Assembly (NCBI RefSeq): GCF_015291705.1
Contig: NZ_CP030050.1
Span: 7,626,001 to 7,690,000 of the forward strand
Reading direction: 5' to 3'
DNA: 64,000 nt
DNA from: Bradyrhizobium arachidis
GTDB lineage: Bacteria > Pseudomonadota > Alphaproteobacteria > Rhizobiales > Xanthobacteraceae
Below are positions 55,444 to 64,000 of this stretch, piece by piece. The notes under the pieces were generated by a model. It was not told where the DNA came from, did not search any database, and worked only from the letters and a program-made list of their open reading frames with translations. Position 1 is the stretch's first letter. The number at the start of each line of letters is the position of its first letter. A program made the translations under genes and the position numbers.

Positions 55444-56534
55444 TCCGCCGCGATCCCCCGCTGCTGGTCGCGTGCAGCGATCAGCTTGCGCGTCAGCGGG
55501 ATCAGCTCGCGGCCATACTCGATGGCATCGGGAAGCGGATCGAAGCCGCGGATCAGGAAATGGCCGACGCCGAGATCGTAGTAATCGGCGAACACCTCCG
55601 CGACCTGCTCGGGGGTGCCGACCAGCGCGGTGGTGTTGCTGTTGGCGCCGGTGAGCTTTGCGATCCCGGTCCACAGCCGCTTGTCGATGCGCGCGCCCTG
55701 ATCGGCGAGCGCCAGCAGCCGCTTGGCGCCGTCGGTGGCGTGATTGGGCCGGCGGTAGCCGGTCTGGTCCTGGAGCGCGGTGGCACGTTCCAGGATCTCC
55801 TCCGCCTTCTTCCAGGCGGCCTGCTCGGTGTCGGCGAGGATCGGCCGCACCGACAGGCTGAAGCGCGGCGTCGGCCGCCCGTACCTGACGGCTGCATTAT
55901 GAACGCGCGCCGTGACGTCGCGCACCTGCGCATAGGATTCGCCCCACAGCGCGAACGTATCGGCATGCTTGCCCGCGACCTCGATCGCGGCATCCGAGCC
56001 GCCGCCGACGAAGGTGTAGATGCCGCCCGTCTGAACCGGCTTCACCTGCGAGAAGCCATTCTCGACAGTGTAGTATTTTCCGCTGTAGTTGAACGGCCTC
56101 TCGCTGGTCCATTCCAGCCGCACCACGTCGAGGAACTCACTGGTGCGGGCGTAGCGCTCGTCCTTGTCGTCGAGCGTGTTGCCGTCCTGCCTGAGCTCGA
56201 TGGCGTTGCCGCCGGTGATGACGTGCAGCGAGACGCGGCCGCCATAGAGCTGGTCGAGCGTGGCAAGCTGGCGCGCCAGCAGCGTCGGCGCGGTGAAGCC
56301 CGGCCGCTGCGCGATCATCACCTTGAGCTTCTTCGTGATAGTCAGCACATGCTGAGCGACCTGCAATGCATCGGGCGTCGTCGAATGGAACGCCAGCAGC
56401 GCGCGGTCGAAGCCGGCGAGCTCATGCGCCTTCGCTACGGTCTCGATATAGTTCGGATCGAGCACCGGGCCTTGGCGCACGATGGTCTCGGAAGCATTGC
56501 TGTTGGCGATAAAGCCGATGAACTCGACGGACAT
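55440..56534 (-). CDS. ssuD: FMNH2-dependent alkanesulfonate monooxygenase
   Basis: 364 aa, a bacterial-luciferase-like barrel. Typical marks: VEFIGFIANSNASETIVRQG at the start, ALLAFHSTTPDALQVAQHVL, TLARQLATLDQLYGGRVSLH-like segment, ITGGNAIELRQDGNTLDDKD and YTFVGGGSDAAIEVAGKHAD. It cleaves alkanesulfonates to aldehyde and sulfite, using reduced flavin from a separate reductase. No ssuE-type reductase is present in the cluster. Confidence 0.9.
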   Translation of the reverse strand: MSVEFIGFIANSNASETIVRQGPVLDPNYIETVAKAHELAGFDRALLAFHSTTPDALQVAQHVLTITKKLKVMIAQRPGFTAPTLLARQLATLDQLYGGRVSLHVITGGNAIELRQDGNTLDDKDERYARTSEFLDVVRLEWTSERPFNYSGKYYTVENGFSQVKPVQTGGIYTFVGGGSDAAIEVAGKHADTFALWGESYAQVRDVTARVHNAAVRYGRPTPRFSLSVRPILADTEQAAWKKAEEILERATALQDQTGYRRPNHATDGAKRLLALADQGARIDKRLWTGIAKLTGANSNTTALVGTPEQVAEVFADYYDLGVGHFLIRGFDPLPDAIEYGRELIPLTRKLIAARDQQRGIAAE

Positions 56535-56558
56535 CAGTGAAACTCCATTCGGGATTGG

Positions 56559-57731
56559 TCAGATGCCCAGCGCGACGCGCCCGGCGGAGATTTTGGTGGC
56601 ATCGTCCTGGGGGGTGTGGACGCGGCCGCAGAGCACGTCGCGATAATGCCGCTCCAGCGGATTTTTTCGCGAAAGACCGTGATTGCTGGTCAGCGACAGG
56701 GCGTCCTCCACCGCGGCCACGGCGTTGTTGGTCACCGTCAACTTGACGATGTTGGACTCGATCGCGCTGAGCTGCAAGCCATCGTCGAAATCGGACGCAA
56801 AACTGTCGATCAAACGTGCGTTGACCGCGAGCTTCGCCTCGATGCCGCCGAGAATTTCCTGGGCGCGCGGCAGGCTCGCGAGCGGCGCGCCGAGATTGGC
56901 CGGCACCCGCGTCTTCAGGAAATTGATCAGCCAGTCACGCGCCGCACGCGCGATGCCGTCATAGATCGCCGCGACGAAGATGGTGTGGACGGTGGCCTGC
57001 GCGACGTCGGGCGCGCGCCAGTCGGCGGGCTTGCGGACATCGACCTCGGCATCGAGCGGGATCACCACGTCGTCGAAGATGACATCGTGGCTGCCGCTGG
57101 CGCGCAGGCCGTGATGATCCCAGGTCTCGACGATGCGCGTGCCCGGCAGGGCCGCCGGCACCAGGAACTGCCCGACGCGCGGCTCGGCCTCGTCGGTGCG
57201 GGCCCAGACCAGATACCATTTCAGGATCGGCGATCCCGTCGAATAGATCTTGTGACCGGAGAGACGCCAGCCGGTTTCGGTCCGCCGCGCGATCGTCGCC
57301 GGCAGGCCGCCGCGCGCGGGCGAGCCGAGATCGGGCTCGACGCGCAGCGCGTTGATCAGCGCAAGGCCCTCGACACTCTCGCGCGCGAGCTTGCGCGACA
57401 GTCGCGCCGGCCAGGTCGGGCTCCGCGCCATCACGAGATGGTTGATGTAATGCATCGACAGCACCAGTGCGGTCGACGCATCGGCCTTGCCGATGATACC
57501 GAGGATTTTCGCGGCGTATCGTGCGCCCGCACCGCCGCCGCCATGGGCCGCCGGCACGGTCAACGACAACAGGCCCGCCTCGGACAGCTCGCGAAAATTC
57601 TCGAACGGGAAGCTGCCGGTGCGATCGTGCTCGGCGGCGCGCGCGGCAAAACCTTCGGCAAGCGTCTCGGCGCGCGCAATGAAGTCGGGCTCGTTATGGG
57701 CTGCCCGGCCCTGGACTGCGGTTGTCACCAT
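56559..57731 (-). CDS. Acyl-CoA-dehydrogenase-like flavoprotein (SfnB/DszC type)
   Basis: 390 aa. Acyl-CoA dehydrogenase fold: LSEAGLLSLTVPAAHGGGGA, ALVLSMHYINHLVMARSPTW, GLRASGSHDVIFDDVVIPLD, with a C-terminal helical bundle. The ACDH catalytic Glu is not evident. In sulfur-scavenging operons such proteins (SfnB, DszC relatives) act as flavin-dependent monooxygenases on organosulfur compounds. ATG 57731 overlaps the ssuB stop, so it is translationally coupled. Confidence 0.8.
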   Translation of the reverse strand: MVTTAVQGRAAHNEPDFIARAETLAEGFAARAAEHDRTGSFPFENFRELSEAGLLSLTVPAAHGGGGAGARYAAKILGIIGKADASTALVLSMHYINHLVMARSPTWPARLSRKLARESVEGLALINALRVEPDLGSPARGGLPATIARRTETGWRLSGHKIYSTGSPILKWYLVWARTDEAEPRVGQFLVPAALPGTRIVETWDHHGLRASGSHDVIFDDVVIPLDAEVDVRKPADWRAPDVAQATVHTIFVAAIYDGIARAARDWLINFLKTRVPANLGAPLASLPRAQEILGGIEAKLAVNARLIDSFASDFDDGLQLSAIESNIVKLTVTNNAVAAVEDALSLTSNHGLSRKNPLERHYRDVLCGRVHTPQDDATKISAGRVALGI

Positions 57732-58525
57732 GTGGCGTCCAACCCCAGCAAGCCAAGGATCTGGCGGCGCAGATCGGCCAGATACGAGTCGCCACGATGG
57801 CGCGGATAGGGCCGGTCGACACGGATGTCGGCCTTCACCCGCGCGGGCCGCTCGCTGAAGACGATGACACGGTTGGCGAGCACCAGCGCCTCCTCGGCAT
57901 CATGCGTGACGAGGAGCGTGGTAAAGCCCTTACGCTGCCACAGCGAGACCAGCTCGGCCTGCATGGTGATGCGGGTCAGCGAGTCCAGTTTGCCGAGCGG
58001 CTCGTCGAGGATGAGGATCTTGGGATCATTGACCAGCGCCCGCGCCAGCGCGACGCGCTGCGCCATGCCGCCGGAGAGCTGGTGCGGATAGGCATTGCGG
58101 AACGAAGCCAAGCCGACCAGATCGAGCGCGTCGTCGACGCGCTGCCGCTGGCTCTTCAAAATGCCCTGGGCCTCGAGGCCCAGGGCGACGTTGTCCCAGA
58201 CCGGCCGCCAGGGAAATAGCGTCGGATCCTGGAACACGACCACGCGCGAGGGATGCGGCCGGGTGATGCGGGCCTCGTCCTCGCGCAGCGTACCCGTCTT
58301 GGGCTTGTCGAGGCCGGCGACGAGCCGCAGCAAGGTCGACTTGCCGCAGCCGGAGGGCCCGAGCAGCGCGACGAACTCGCCGGGCTCGACCGCGATGCTG
58401 ACGTCGCTGAGGACAGGCAATTCAGTGCCATCGATGTCGAAGGCGTGGCTGACCTGCTCGATGTCGAGCGCGGCGCCGGCGGCCGGATGGGTGATCGCTT
58501 CGGCGAGAGCAGCTGCGCCTACCAT
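57725..58525 (-). CDS. ssuB: Sulfonate ABC transporter ATPase
   Basis: 266 aa. Walker A LLGPSGCGKSTLLR, Q-loop VFQDPTLFPWR, signature LSGGMAQRVALARAL, Walker B ILILDEPLGKLD and switch His in LLVTHDAEEALV. The N-terminal 20 residues are an extra lead before the ATPase fold. The start overlaps the ssuC stop. Confidence 0.9.
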   Translation of the reverse strand: MVGAAALAEAITHPAAGAALDIEQVSHAFDIDGTELPVLSDVSIAVEPGEFVALLGPSGCGKSTLLRLVAGLDKPKTGTLREDEARITRPHPSRVVVFQDPTLFPWRPVWDNVALGLEAQGILKSQRQRVDDALDLVGLASFRNAYPHQLSGGMAQRVALARALVNDPKILILDEPLGKLDSLTRITMQAELVSLWQRKGFTTLLVTHDAEEALVLANRVIVFSERPARVKADIRVDRPYPRHRGDSYLADLRRQILGLLGLDATW

Positions 58526-59541
58526 TTCACGGTCCCCTTCTGCCAGACCAGCAGGCGGTCGCGGATCGCAAACAGCAGCGTGATCGCGCCGGAGCAGAGC
58601 AGCGACATCACGATCAGCGCCGCATACATGTTGGCGTAGGCCGCCCAGCCCTGCGCCCATTGCAGGTACCAACCGAGGCCGGCCTTGACGCCGATCATCT
58701 CGGCGACGACGAGCACCGCGAAGGACGAGCCAAGCCCCATGAACAGGCCGACGAAGACGTGCGGTAGCGCCGCGGGGATCGCGACCTTCAGCACCAGGAA
58801 GGACGGTCTTGCCCCCAGCGTGCGCGCGACATCGTAATAGGCGTTACTGACGCTTGCGACGCCCGACCAGGTCAGCACCGTGACCGGGAAGCCGGTCGCC
58901 AGCGCGATCAGGAAGGTCGAGGCGCTCCAGCTCGATGGGAACGTGAAGAAAGCGATCGGCAGCCAGGCCGTCGCCGGCAGCGGGCCGATGAAGCGCAGCA
59001 CCGGATGCACCCAATAGCCGACCGCGCGCGACCAGCCGATCGAGACGCCGGCGAGAAAGCCGATGGTCGCGCCGATCAGATAACCGCCGAGCTGGAGCCT
59101 GACCGAGGCGAACACGCTGTCGAGCAGCTTTGGCAGATCGTCAGTGTAGACCTCGATGATCGACTGCGGCGGCGGGAAGAACGGCAGCGGCAGCCAGGCG
59201 AACTTTGCGGTGGCAACTTCCCAGAGCGTCAGGAATGCGCCGAGAGCAACGAGCCAGGGCGCGCGCTTGTGCAGCGCTTTTCCAGCCGATCCCAGATAGT
59301 CGGCGCCGACGGTGCCGAACAGCGCGACCGCCGCGATGACGAAGGCGGCGATGCCGAGCGAATGCGTGCGCGACCAGTCGCCGACATCCGCCCACCACAG
59401 GCAGGAAACGCCGAAGCCGATCCAGGCGAGGCTGGCGAGAATGCCGACGCCGGAGTCCCGCAACCAGGTCGCCAGCAGCGGCGCGCGCGAGACACGCGGC
59501 GCGCCGGAGGCGAGGCCATCAGACAGCGAATACGTCGACAT
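58519..59541 (-). CDS. ssuC: Sulfonate ABC transporter permease
   Basis: 340 aa, longer than usual SsuC (about 260) because of an N-terminal extension with two extra membrane segments (SGVGILASLAWIGFGVSCLW and GIAAFVIAAVALFGTVGADY). The core has the BPD-type EAA-like loop (ARTLGARPSFLVLKVAIPAA) and GLFMGLGSSFAVLVVAEMIG. The start lies inside the end of the upstream binding-protein gene (23-bp overlap). Confidence 0.85.
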   Translation of the reverse strand: MSTYSLSDGLASGAPRVSRAPLLATWLRDSGVGILASLAWIGFGVSCLWWADVGDWSRTHSLGIAAFVIAAVALFGTVGADYLGSAGKALHKRAPWLVALGAFLTLWEVATAKFAWLPLPFFPPPQSIIEVYTDDLPKLLDSVFASVRLQLGGYLIGATIGFLAGVSIGWSRAVGYWVHPVLRFIGPLPATAWLPIAFFTFPSSWSASTFLIALATGFPVTVLTWSGVASVSNAYYDVARTLGARPSFLVLKVAIPAALPHVFVGLFMGLGSSFAVLVVAEMIGVKAGLGWYLQWAQGWAAYANMYAALIVMSLLCSGAITLLFAIRDRLLVWQKGTVKW

Positions 59542-60622
59542 AGATGCGCTCCGCGAATTTGGCCGTGTCGGTGCTCTGCTTGAACACCTGCACGCTCTTG
59601 AGATCGTCGGCATAGGCCTTGAGCTCGCGCTTCAGGATGTCGCCGACGGGATGATGATGGTGGGTGTGATAGCGCACCATGCCCTCGATATCGGCGAGCG
59701 TGGCCGCCTTCGGCGCATAGGGCTGGAACGATTTCGCAGCGACGGTCGGGTTCTGCGCGGTGAACATCGCGGCATCGAGCAGCGCCTGCGTGATCGCGCG
59801 CGCGACCTGCGGCTCCTCGCGCACGAGGCTCCCGCGCAGGCCGACGATGCAGCAGCTCTTGTCGCGGTACTCGCCGTCGAGATTGGAGGCGACCTCCTTG
59901 TACTGGCTGTCCTTCAGCCAGAGATAGGCCAGCGGATCGGACGACAGGAACGCCTGCACCTCGCCCTTCTCCACGGCGACGTTGAGCAAATTGCCGGGAT
60001 AGGCGCGCCAGTCGACGTCCTTGTTCGGGTCGATGCCGAGTTTTGCCAGCTGGATCGAGAAGAAGTTCTTGTCGGGCCCGCCGAGATCGCCGACGGCGAC
60101 GATCTTGCCCTTGAGGTCGGCGAGCTTGCTGACATTGGAGTCTGCGCGGGTCAGTACGCGCATGCAGCCGCCATGGGTGCCGGCGGCGATCTTGACGTCA
60201 AAGCCTTGCTCCAGCGGCTTCAGCCAGCGCAGCGCCATGCCGAGGCCGGCGTCGCTTTTTCCCGTTGCGATCGCCTCGAGCAGCTGGTCGGTCGAGCCGG
60301 AATAATTGACGAGCTCGACGTCGAGATTCTGCTTCTGGAAGAAGCCGTGCTCGATCGCGACCGGCAATGGCGCGAGGCACACCGCGCCGGCATTCCACGA
60401 CAGCTTCAGCTTACGCGGGGCGCCCGTCAGCACGGGCGCATCAGATGCCGTCCGGCACAGCGGGAATTCCGAGAAGTCGATTGCAGGCGCGATGGCGCGC
60501 GGCGCAAAGGCCTGCGCTGCCCCGAAGGCGCCGAGCGGCGCGGCGAAGGCCGCAGCCAGCCCGGCCTGGAGCAGGTGGCGGCGGTCGAGCCCCGAACCGC
60601 CGCGCTTGTTGTCGTTATCCAT
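59519..60622 (-). CDS. Tat-exported NitT/TauT-type binding protein
   Basis: 367 aa, first gene of the minus-strand operon. Twin-arginine signal (LDRRHLLQAGLAAAFAAPLG). Mature part: LKLSWNAGAVCLAPLPVAIE, SGSTDQLLEAIATGKSDAGL, GKIVAVGDLGGPDKNFFSIQ, and AFLSSDPLAYLWLKDSQYKE. It belongs to the same large family as SsuA but is clearly divergent, so it may bring a second class of ligand to the same SsuBC channel. Confidence 0.85.
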   Translation of the reverse strand: MDNDNKRGGSGLDRRHLLQAGLAAAFAAPLGAFGAAQAFAPRAIAPAIDFSEFPLCRTASDAPVLTGAPRKLKLSWNAGAVCLAPLPVAIEHGFFQKQNLDVELVNYSGSTDQLLEAIATGKSDAGLGMALRWLKPLEQGFDVKIAAGTHGGCMRVLTRADSNVSKLADLKGKIVAVGDLGGPDKNFFSIQLAKLGIDPNKDVDWRAYPGNLLNVAVEKGEVQAFLSSDPLAYLWLKDSQYKEVASNLDGEYRDKSCCIVGLRGSLVREEPQVARAITQALLDAAMFTAQNPTVAAKSFQPYAPKAATLADIEGMVRYHTHHHHPVGDILKRELKAYADDLKSVQVFKQSTDTAKFAERIYVDVFAV

Positions 60623-60778
60623 CAGTCCCCACTCCTGCGCTGGCACGGCTCCGCCATGCGCGCAACGGTTCGCGTTGCGCATGTTCCGTGCGGAGCTGCG
60701 TTGAGAGAAATTTGCTTCGTCGGCGTTTTCGCGCCGCGTTGATGCGATGCGCAAATCATGCGGCGCACACGCGGCATC

Positions 60779-61015
60779 GTCAATGAAATGGAATTTCGAA
60801 TGTAGCGCGAAGCGAAGTCATTCTCTCCATCAGCGCGCGCAGCCACGATGAAACGATTTCTGCCGATGTATCGGCCGGCAGAGCGCGACGCGGCCCCTCG
60901 CCTGCTTCATTCCCGCGCATCTTGACGCTGCGCGCACGCCACGTTCTCGAAAGCTGCGCTGCGCGGAAACGTCCTTGCCCGATGCGTGCACAATACGAAT
61001 GGCCATTTCATTGAC
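60779..61015. promoter_or_regulatory. Divergent promoter region with mirrored 13-bp motif
   Basis: GTCAATGAAATGG (60779-60791) and CCATTTCATTGAC (61003-61015) are exact inverse copies. Read toward each gene, both contain TTGAC as a possible -35, with CATGAT (minus side) and TAGACT (plus side) about 17 bases on. The arrangement suggests a shared activator site or two copies of one promoter. The whole interval 60623-61097 holds no gene. Confidence 0.5.
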
Positions 61016-61097
61016 TGCGTATCGCGCGATCATAGACTTGATCGTCTCGCTGCATCGCTCGCTCACGCGTCGTGAGCAAAGCAACAAGACAGGCCAC

Positions 61098-62078
61098 ATG
61101 AGCATCAACTCCGACGATCATTCCATCACCCGCCGGCTCGCCGCATCGCTGCTTGCCGCCGCCATCACGCTGTCGACCGCCGCGGCTGCATTCGCCGCCG
61201 ACACGGTGGTGCTGCGCGTCGGCGACCAGAAGGGCGGCAACCGCTCGCTGCTCGACATCTCCGGCTATGCGAAGGACCTGCCCTACAAGATCGAATGGTC
61301 GGAATTCCCGGCGGCGGCTCCCATCCTGGAAGCGCTCAACGCCGGCGCGCTCGATGTCGGCTACACCGGCGATCTCTCGTTCCTGTCGGTCTACGCGGCC
61401 GGCGCGCCGATCAAGGCGATCGGCGGCACGCGTTCGGATGCGAAGACGCAAGCGATCCTGGTGCGCCAGGATTCGCCGATCAAATCGGCGGCCGACCTCA
61501 AGGGCAAGCGCCTGGCCGGCACGCGCGGCGGCTGGGGCCAGTTCCTGATCGACGCGACCTTGGAGAAGGCGCAGATCAAGCTGGAGGATGCGACCTTCGC
61601 GCCGCTCGGCCCTGTCGACGCCAAGATCGCGCTGGTCGCCGGCTCGATCGATGCCTGGGCGGTGTGGGAGCCCTATGTCTCGTTCGCGACCTTGAAGGAC
61701 AAGGCGCGCGTGATCGCCGACGGCGAGGGCCTGACGCCGACCATCACCTTCATCGTCGCCTCCGATAACGCCATCGCCACCAAGCGTGCGGCAGTGCAGG
61801 ATCTCGTGCAGCGGCTGAACAAGGCGCGGCTGTGGTCGCTCGACCATCTCGGCGAATATGCCAAGAACACCGCCGAGCTGACCAGGCTGCCGGAGGACGT
61901 GCTGCTCTCCGCCTACACCGCCCAGCGCACCAGCCCGATCGTGATCGACGAGAACGTGGTGAAGGAAATCCAGCAAGCGTCCGACCGCTCGACGCGCTAC
62001 GGCATCCTGCCGAAGACGTTAGACGTCAGCAAAGCCGTCGACCGCAGCTTCACCGCCGCGGCGGCGGGATCGAACTAG
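61098..62078 (+). CDS. SsuA-like sulfonate-binding protein, divergent copy
   Basis: 326 aa. Sec signal (AASLLAAAITLSTAAAAFAA). Mature motifs LRVGDQKGGNRSLLDISGYA, PYKIEWSEFPAAAPILEALN, GTRGGWGQFLIDATLEKAQI and AGSIDAWAVWEPYVSFATLK mirror those of the ssuA at 54505. It is transcribed away from the ssu operon and shares a mirrored promoter motif with it. Probably a third receptor for the same transporter. Confidence 0.85.
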   Translation: MSINSDDHSITRRLAASLLAAAITLSTAAAAFAADTVVLRVGDQKGGNRSLLDISGYAKDLPYKIEWSEFPAAAPILEALNAGALDVGYTGDLSFLSVYAAGAPIKAIGGTRSDAKTQAILVRQDSPIKSAADLKGKRLAGTRGGWGQFLIDATLEKAQIKLEDATFAPLGPVDAKIALVAGSIDAWAVWEPYVSFATLKDKARVIADGEGLTPTITFIVASDNAIATKRAAVQDLVQRLNKARLWSLDHLGEYAKNTAELTRLPEDVLLSAYTAQRTSPIVIDENVVKEIQQASDRSTRYGILPKTLDVSKAVDRSFTAAAAGSN

Positions 62079-62092
62079 GCGGAAGCAGCGGG

Positions 62093-62191
62093 ATGCGCGG
62101 ACCTCGCTTCAAAGCCGGCCCGCTGCATCTCGCCGCGATCGTGCTCATGCATTTCGCCTGCATGAGCCTGATCGTGTGGCTGTCGCTCTAA
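62093..62191 (+). CDS. Possible membrane microprotein, 32 aa
   Basis: ATG 62093 follows GGAAGCAGCGGG. A basic head (RGPRFKAGPLH) precedes one hydrophobic helix (LAAIVLMHFACMSLIVWLSL). It sits 14 bases after the binding-protein stop, so it could be cotranscribed. Support is composition and position only. Confidence 0.35.
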   Translation: MRGPRFKAGPLHLAAIVLMHFACMSLIVWLSL

Positions 62192-62192
62192 C

Positions 62193-62624
62193 TTACCAAT
62201 ATCCGTAGGACCGGTAGTAGCCGTAGCGATAGCCGTAATACGGACGGTAGGGCCGATAATATCTGGGGTAAGCGTAGGCCGGTCCGTAGCCGTAATAGGC
62301 CGGCGCATAACCATAACCAGAGCCATAGCCATAGCCGTAGCCCGGATAGCCGTAGCCGCCGTAATACGGACCGCCACCATAATAGCCATAGCCGTAAGGC
62401 GCGGTGCTGGCGGCGATAGCGCCACCGATGATTGCGCCGGCCGCGAGACCGCCGAGGCCCCAGCCCCAGCCGCCGCGCCAATACACCTGCGTGACGTCAT
62501 CGCCGGCCGCGGCCTTCATGGTCGCGACATTGGTCGGCATCGGCGCCGCATTGGCCTGACCGATTTGACCGGCCATGACCGCGCCCGCCAGCGAACAGGC
62601 AATTGCCGTTTTCCAGATCCTCAT
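62193..62624 (-). CDS. Gly/Tyr-rich secreted protein
   Basis: 143 aa. Signal peptide ([20 protein letters not shown]), a short conserved region ([30 protein letters not shown]) and then a low-complexity GY/PYYG tail from about residue 75. This is a common rhizobial exported protein type of unknown role, probably surface or periplasmic and self-associating. Convergent with the SsuA-like gene. Confidence 0.75.
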   Translation of the reverse strand: MRIWKTAIACSLAGAVMAGQIGQANAAPMPTNVATMKAAAGDDVTQVYWRGGWGWGLGGLAAGAIIGGAIAASTAPYGYGYYGGGPYYGGYGYPGYGYGYGSGYGYAPAYYGYGPAYAYPRYYRPYRPYYGYRYGYYRSYGYW

Positions 62625-62950
62625 CGTCGTGCTCCGTTTGCTTGGAAATGGGATCGCGCAGGCATGATCGGGCATCCTTGCGCCAAGTCAAAGCCTGTTT
62701 CTCAAAGCCTGGATTTTGCGTGCGGCGCACAAGACGCGGCCGACCGACGCGCGATGCTGCGTCCGGCCGCACCGATATGACACCGGGACGACGGCGCGAC
62801 GGGCCCGGCCTCCGCGGCAAAGCATTAAGCTTCCCGTGTGTTCGCAACCAACAACCACCTTCCCGATTTACTATTCGTACCGTTACTATCGGTTCCAATG
62901 CGCGCGGCGGGGAAGCCTCTCGCGAAGCGCCCGAGCTGTGGGAGGATCAC

Positions 62951-64000
62951 ATGAGTGCCGCGAGACCCGAGCCGCTTGCCCGTCAGGCGCTGGCGTTCGT
63001 CCTGGCCGGCGGACGCGGCAGCCGGCTCCTGGAGCTGACCGACCGGCGCGCCAAGCCCGCGGTCTATTTCGGCGGCAAGTCCCGCATCATTGATTTTGCG
63101 CTGTCCAACGCGGTGAACTCCGGCATCCGCCGCCTCGCGGTCGCCACCCAGTACAAGGCGCACAGCCTGATCCGGCATCTTCAGATGGGCTGGAACTTCT
63201 TCCGACCCGAGCGTAACGAGAGTTTCGACATCCTCCCGGCCAGCCAGCGCGTGTCGGAGAGCATGTGGTATGTCGGCACGGCGGATGCCGTGTACCAGAA
63301 CATCGACATCATCGAGTCGCACAACGCCCGCTTCATCGTGGTGCTCGCCGGCGACCACATCTACAAGATGGATTACGAGGTGATGCTGCGCCAGCACGTC
63401 GACAGCGGCGCAGACGTCACCGTCGGCTGTCTCGAAATGCCGCGTGTGGAATCCTCGGGCTTTGGCATCATGCATATCGACGAGAACGGCTGGATCCAGG
63501 AGTTCCTGGAGAAGCCCAAGAATCCGCCGCCGATGCCGGGCAAGCCTGATGTCTCGCTCGCCAGTATGGGCATCTACGTGTTCGACGCGAAATTCCTCTA
63601 CGAGGAGCTCAAGCGCGACGCTGCGGATCCGAACTCCAACCACGATTTCGGCAAGGACATCATTCCCTACATCGTCAAGAACGGCCGCGCCATCGCGCAC
63701 CAGTTCTCGAGCTCCTGCGTCCGCTCCGGCGACGACCCGCGCGCCTATTGGCGCGATGTCGGCACGGTCGATGCCTATTGGGCTGCCAATATCGACCTGA
63801 CCGACGTGGTGCCCGAGCTCGATCTGTTCGACCGCGCCTGGCCGATCTGGTCCTATGCCGAGATCACCCCGCCCGCGAAATTCGTCCATGACGAGGAGAG
63901 CCGGCGCGGCCAGGCCGTGAGCTCGCTGGTCTCGGGCGGCTGCATCATCTCCGGCGCCTCGCTGCGCCGCTCGCTGCTATTCACCGGCGTGCGCGTCAAC
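62951..64000 (+). CDS. glgC: Glucose-1-phosphate adenylyltransferase (5' part)
   Basis: The first 350 codons are in the window; the gene continues past the end. It makes ADP-glucose for glycogen synthesis. N-terminal catalytic motifs are intact: [60 protein letters not shown], and [20 protein letters not shown]. The regulatory beta-helix begins near the window end. ATG 62951 follows GGGAGGA. Bases 62625-62950 show no gene. Confidence 0.95.
   Translation, partial: MSAARPEPLARQALAFVLAGGRGSRLLELTDRRAKPAVYFGGKSRIIDFALSNAVNSGIRRLAVATQYKAHSLIRHLQMGWNFFRPERNESFDILPASQRVSESMWYVGTADAVYQNIDIIESHNARFIVVLAGDHIYKMDYEVMLRQHVDSGADVTVGCLEMPRVESSGFGIMHIDENGWIQEFLEKPKNPPPMPGKPDVSLASMGIYVFDAKFLYEELKRDAADPNSNHDFGKDIIPYIVKNGRAIAHQFSSSCVRSGDDPRAYWRDVGTVDAYWAANIDLTDVVPELDLFDRAWPIWSYAEITPPAKFVHDEESRRGQAVSSLVSGGCIISGASLRRSLLFTGVRVN

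Overview
The window looks like chromosomal DNA of a Bradyrhizobium-type alphaproteobacterium. The evidence is high GC, core genes of rhizobial type (leuA, Liv- and Ssu-type ABC transporters, glgC), the intergenic repeat families of that genus, and EcfG-like promoter motifs. It splits sharply at a tRNA-Lys(CTT) gene near 32.8 kb. To the left lies a gene-poor accessory region with many broken genes. To the right lies compact, intact core chromosome.

Region 1-25.7 kb. This part holds many small hypothetical genes and several stress-related genes: an RsbQ-like hydrolase overlapping a PAS histidine kinase, an AI-2E-family permease, an alpha/beta hydrolase, a cold-shock protein, a frameshifted RsbRD-type histidine kinase with a stand-alone receiver, a phasin, a CopG regulator with a polyhydroxybutyrate-depolymerase-type esterase, and a CsbD protein. 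At least eight sites match GGAAC-N17/18-GTT, the EcfG general-stress promoter type, and nearly all point at one of these genes. Several small gene families occur in two or three copies, one intact and the others frameshifted or interrupted by stops. Short fragments of larger genes (DUF2958, a DctD-like regulator, aceE) also occur.

Region 25.7-32.8 kb. This is the wreck of an integrative and conjugative element. It contains an IS21 istA fragment, a DUF3363/VirD2-type relaxase broken by frameshifts, an inactivated IS110 transposase, an apparently intact lytic transglycosylase, a TraF-type S26 signal peptidase, and a fragment of an S8 peptidase. A 47-nt fragment matching the 3' half of a tRNA-Gln lies near the right end. 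The accessory DNA stops at the 3' end of tRNA-Lys, which suggests a tRNA-anchored island.

Region 32.8-64 kb. In order: a Spy-like periplasmic protein; an orphan TRAP (DctP) binding protein; leuA with a leucine-rich leader ORF and hairpin; an SMP-30-like lactonase; a DAO-type FAD oxidoreductase; a branched-chain-amino-acid-type ABC transporter with a fused double ATPase and near-duplicate binding proteins at both ends; a UvrA2-like ATPase; a further Tat-exported binding protein; a Gfo/Idh/MocA oxidoreductase; a short RlpA-like protein; and a CmcJ/NvfI-type protein. Next comes an organosulfur cluster on the minus strand (binding protein, ssuC, ssuB, an acyl-CoA-dehydrogenase-like flavoprotein, ssuD, ssuA) with a divergent second SsuA-like gene, then a Gly/Tyr-rich secreted protein and the start of glgC, which runs off the window. 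The divergent sulfonate promoters carry a perfect 13-bp motif in mirror orientation.

Limits: all identities come from reading the translated sequence. No searches or alignments were run, so family names are recognition-based and functional statements are inference unless a motif is cited.
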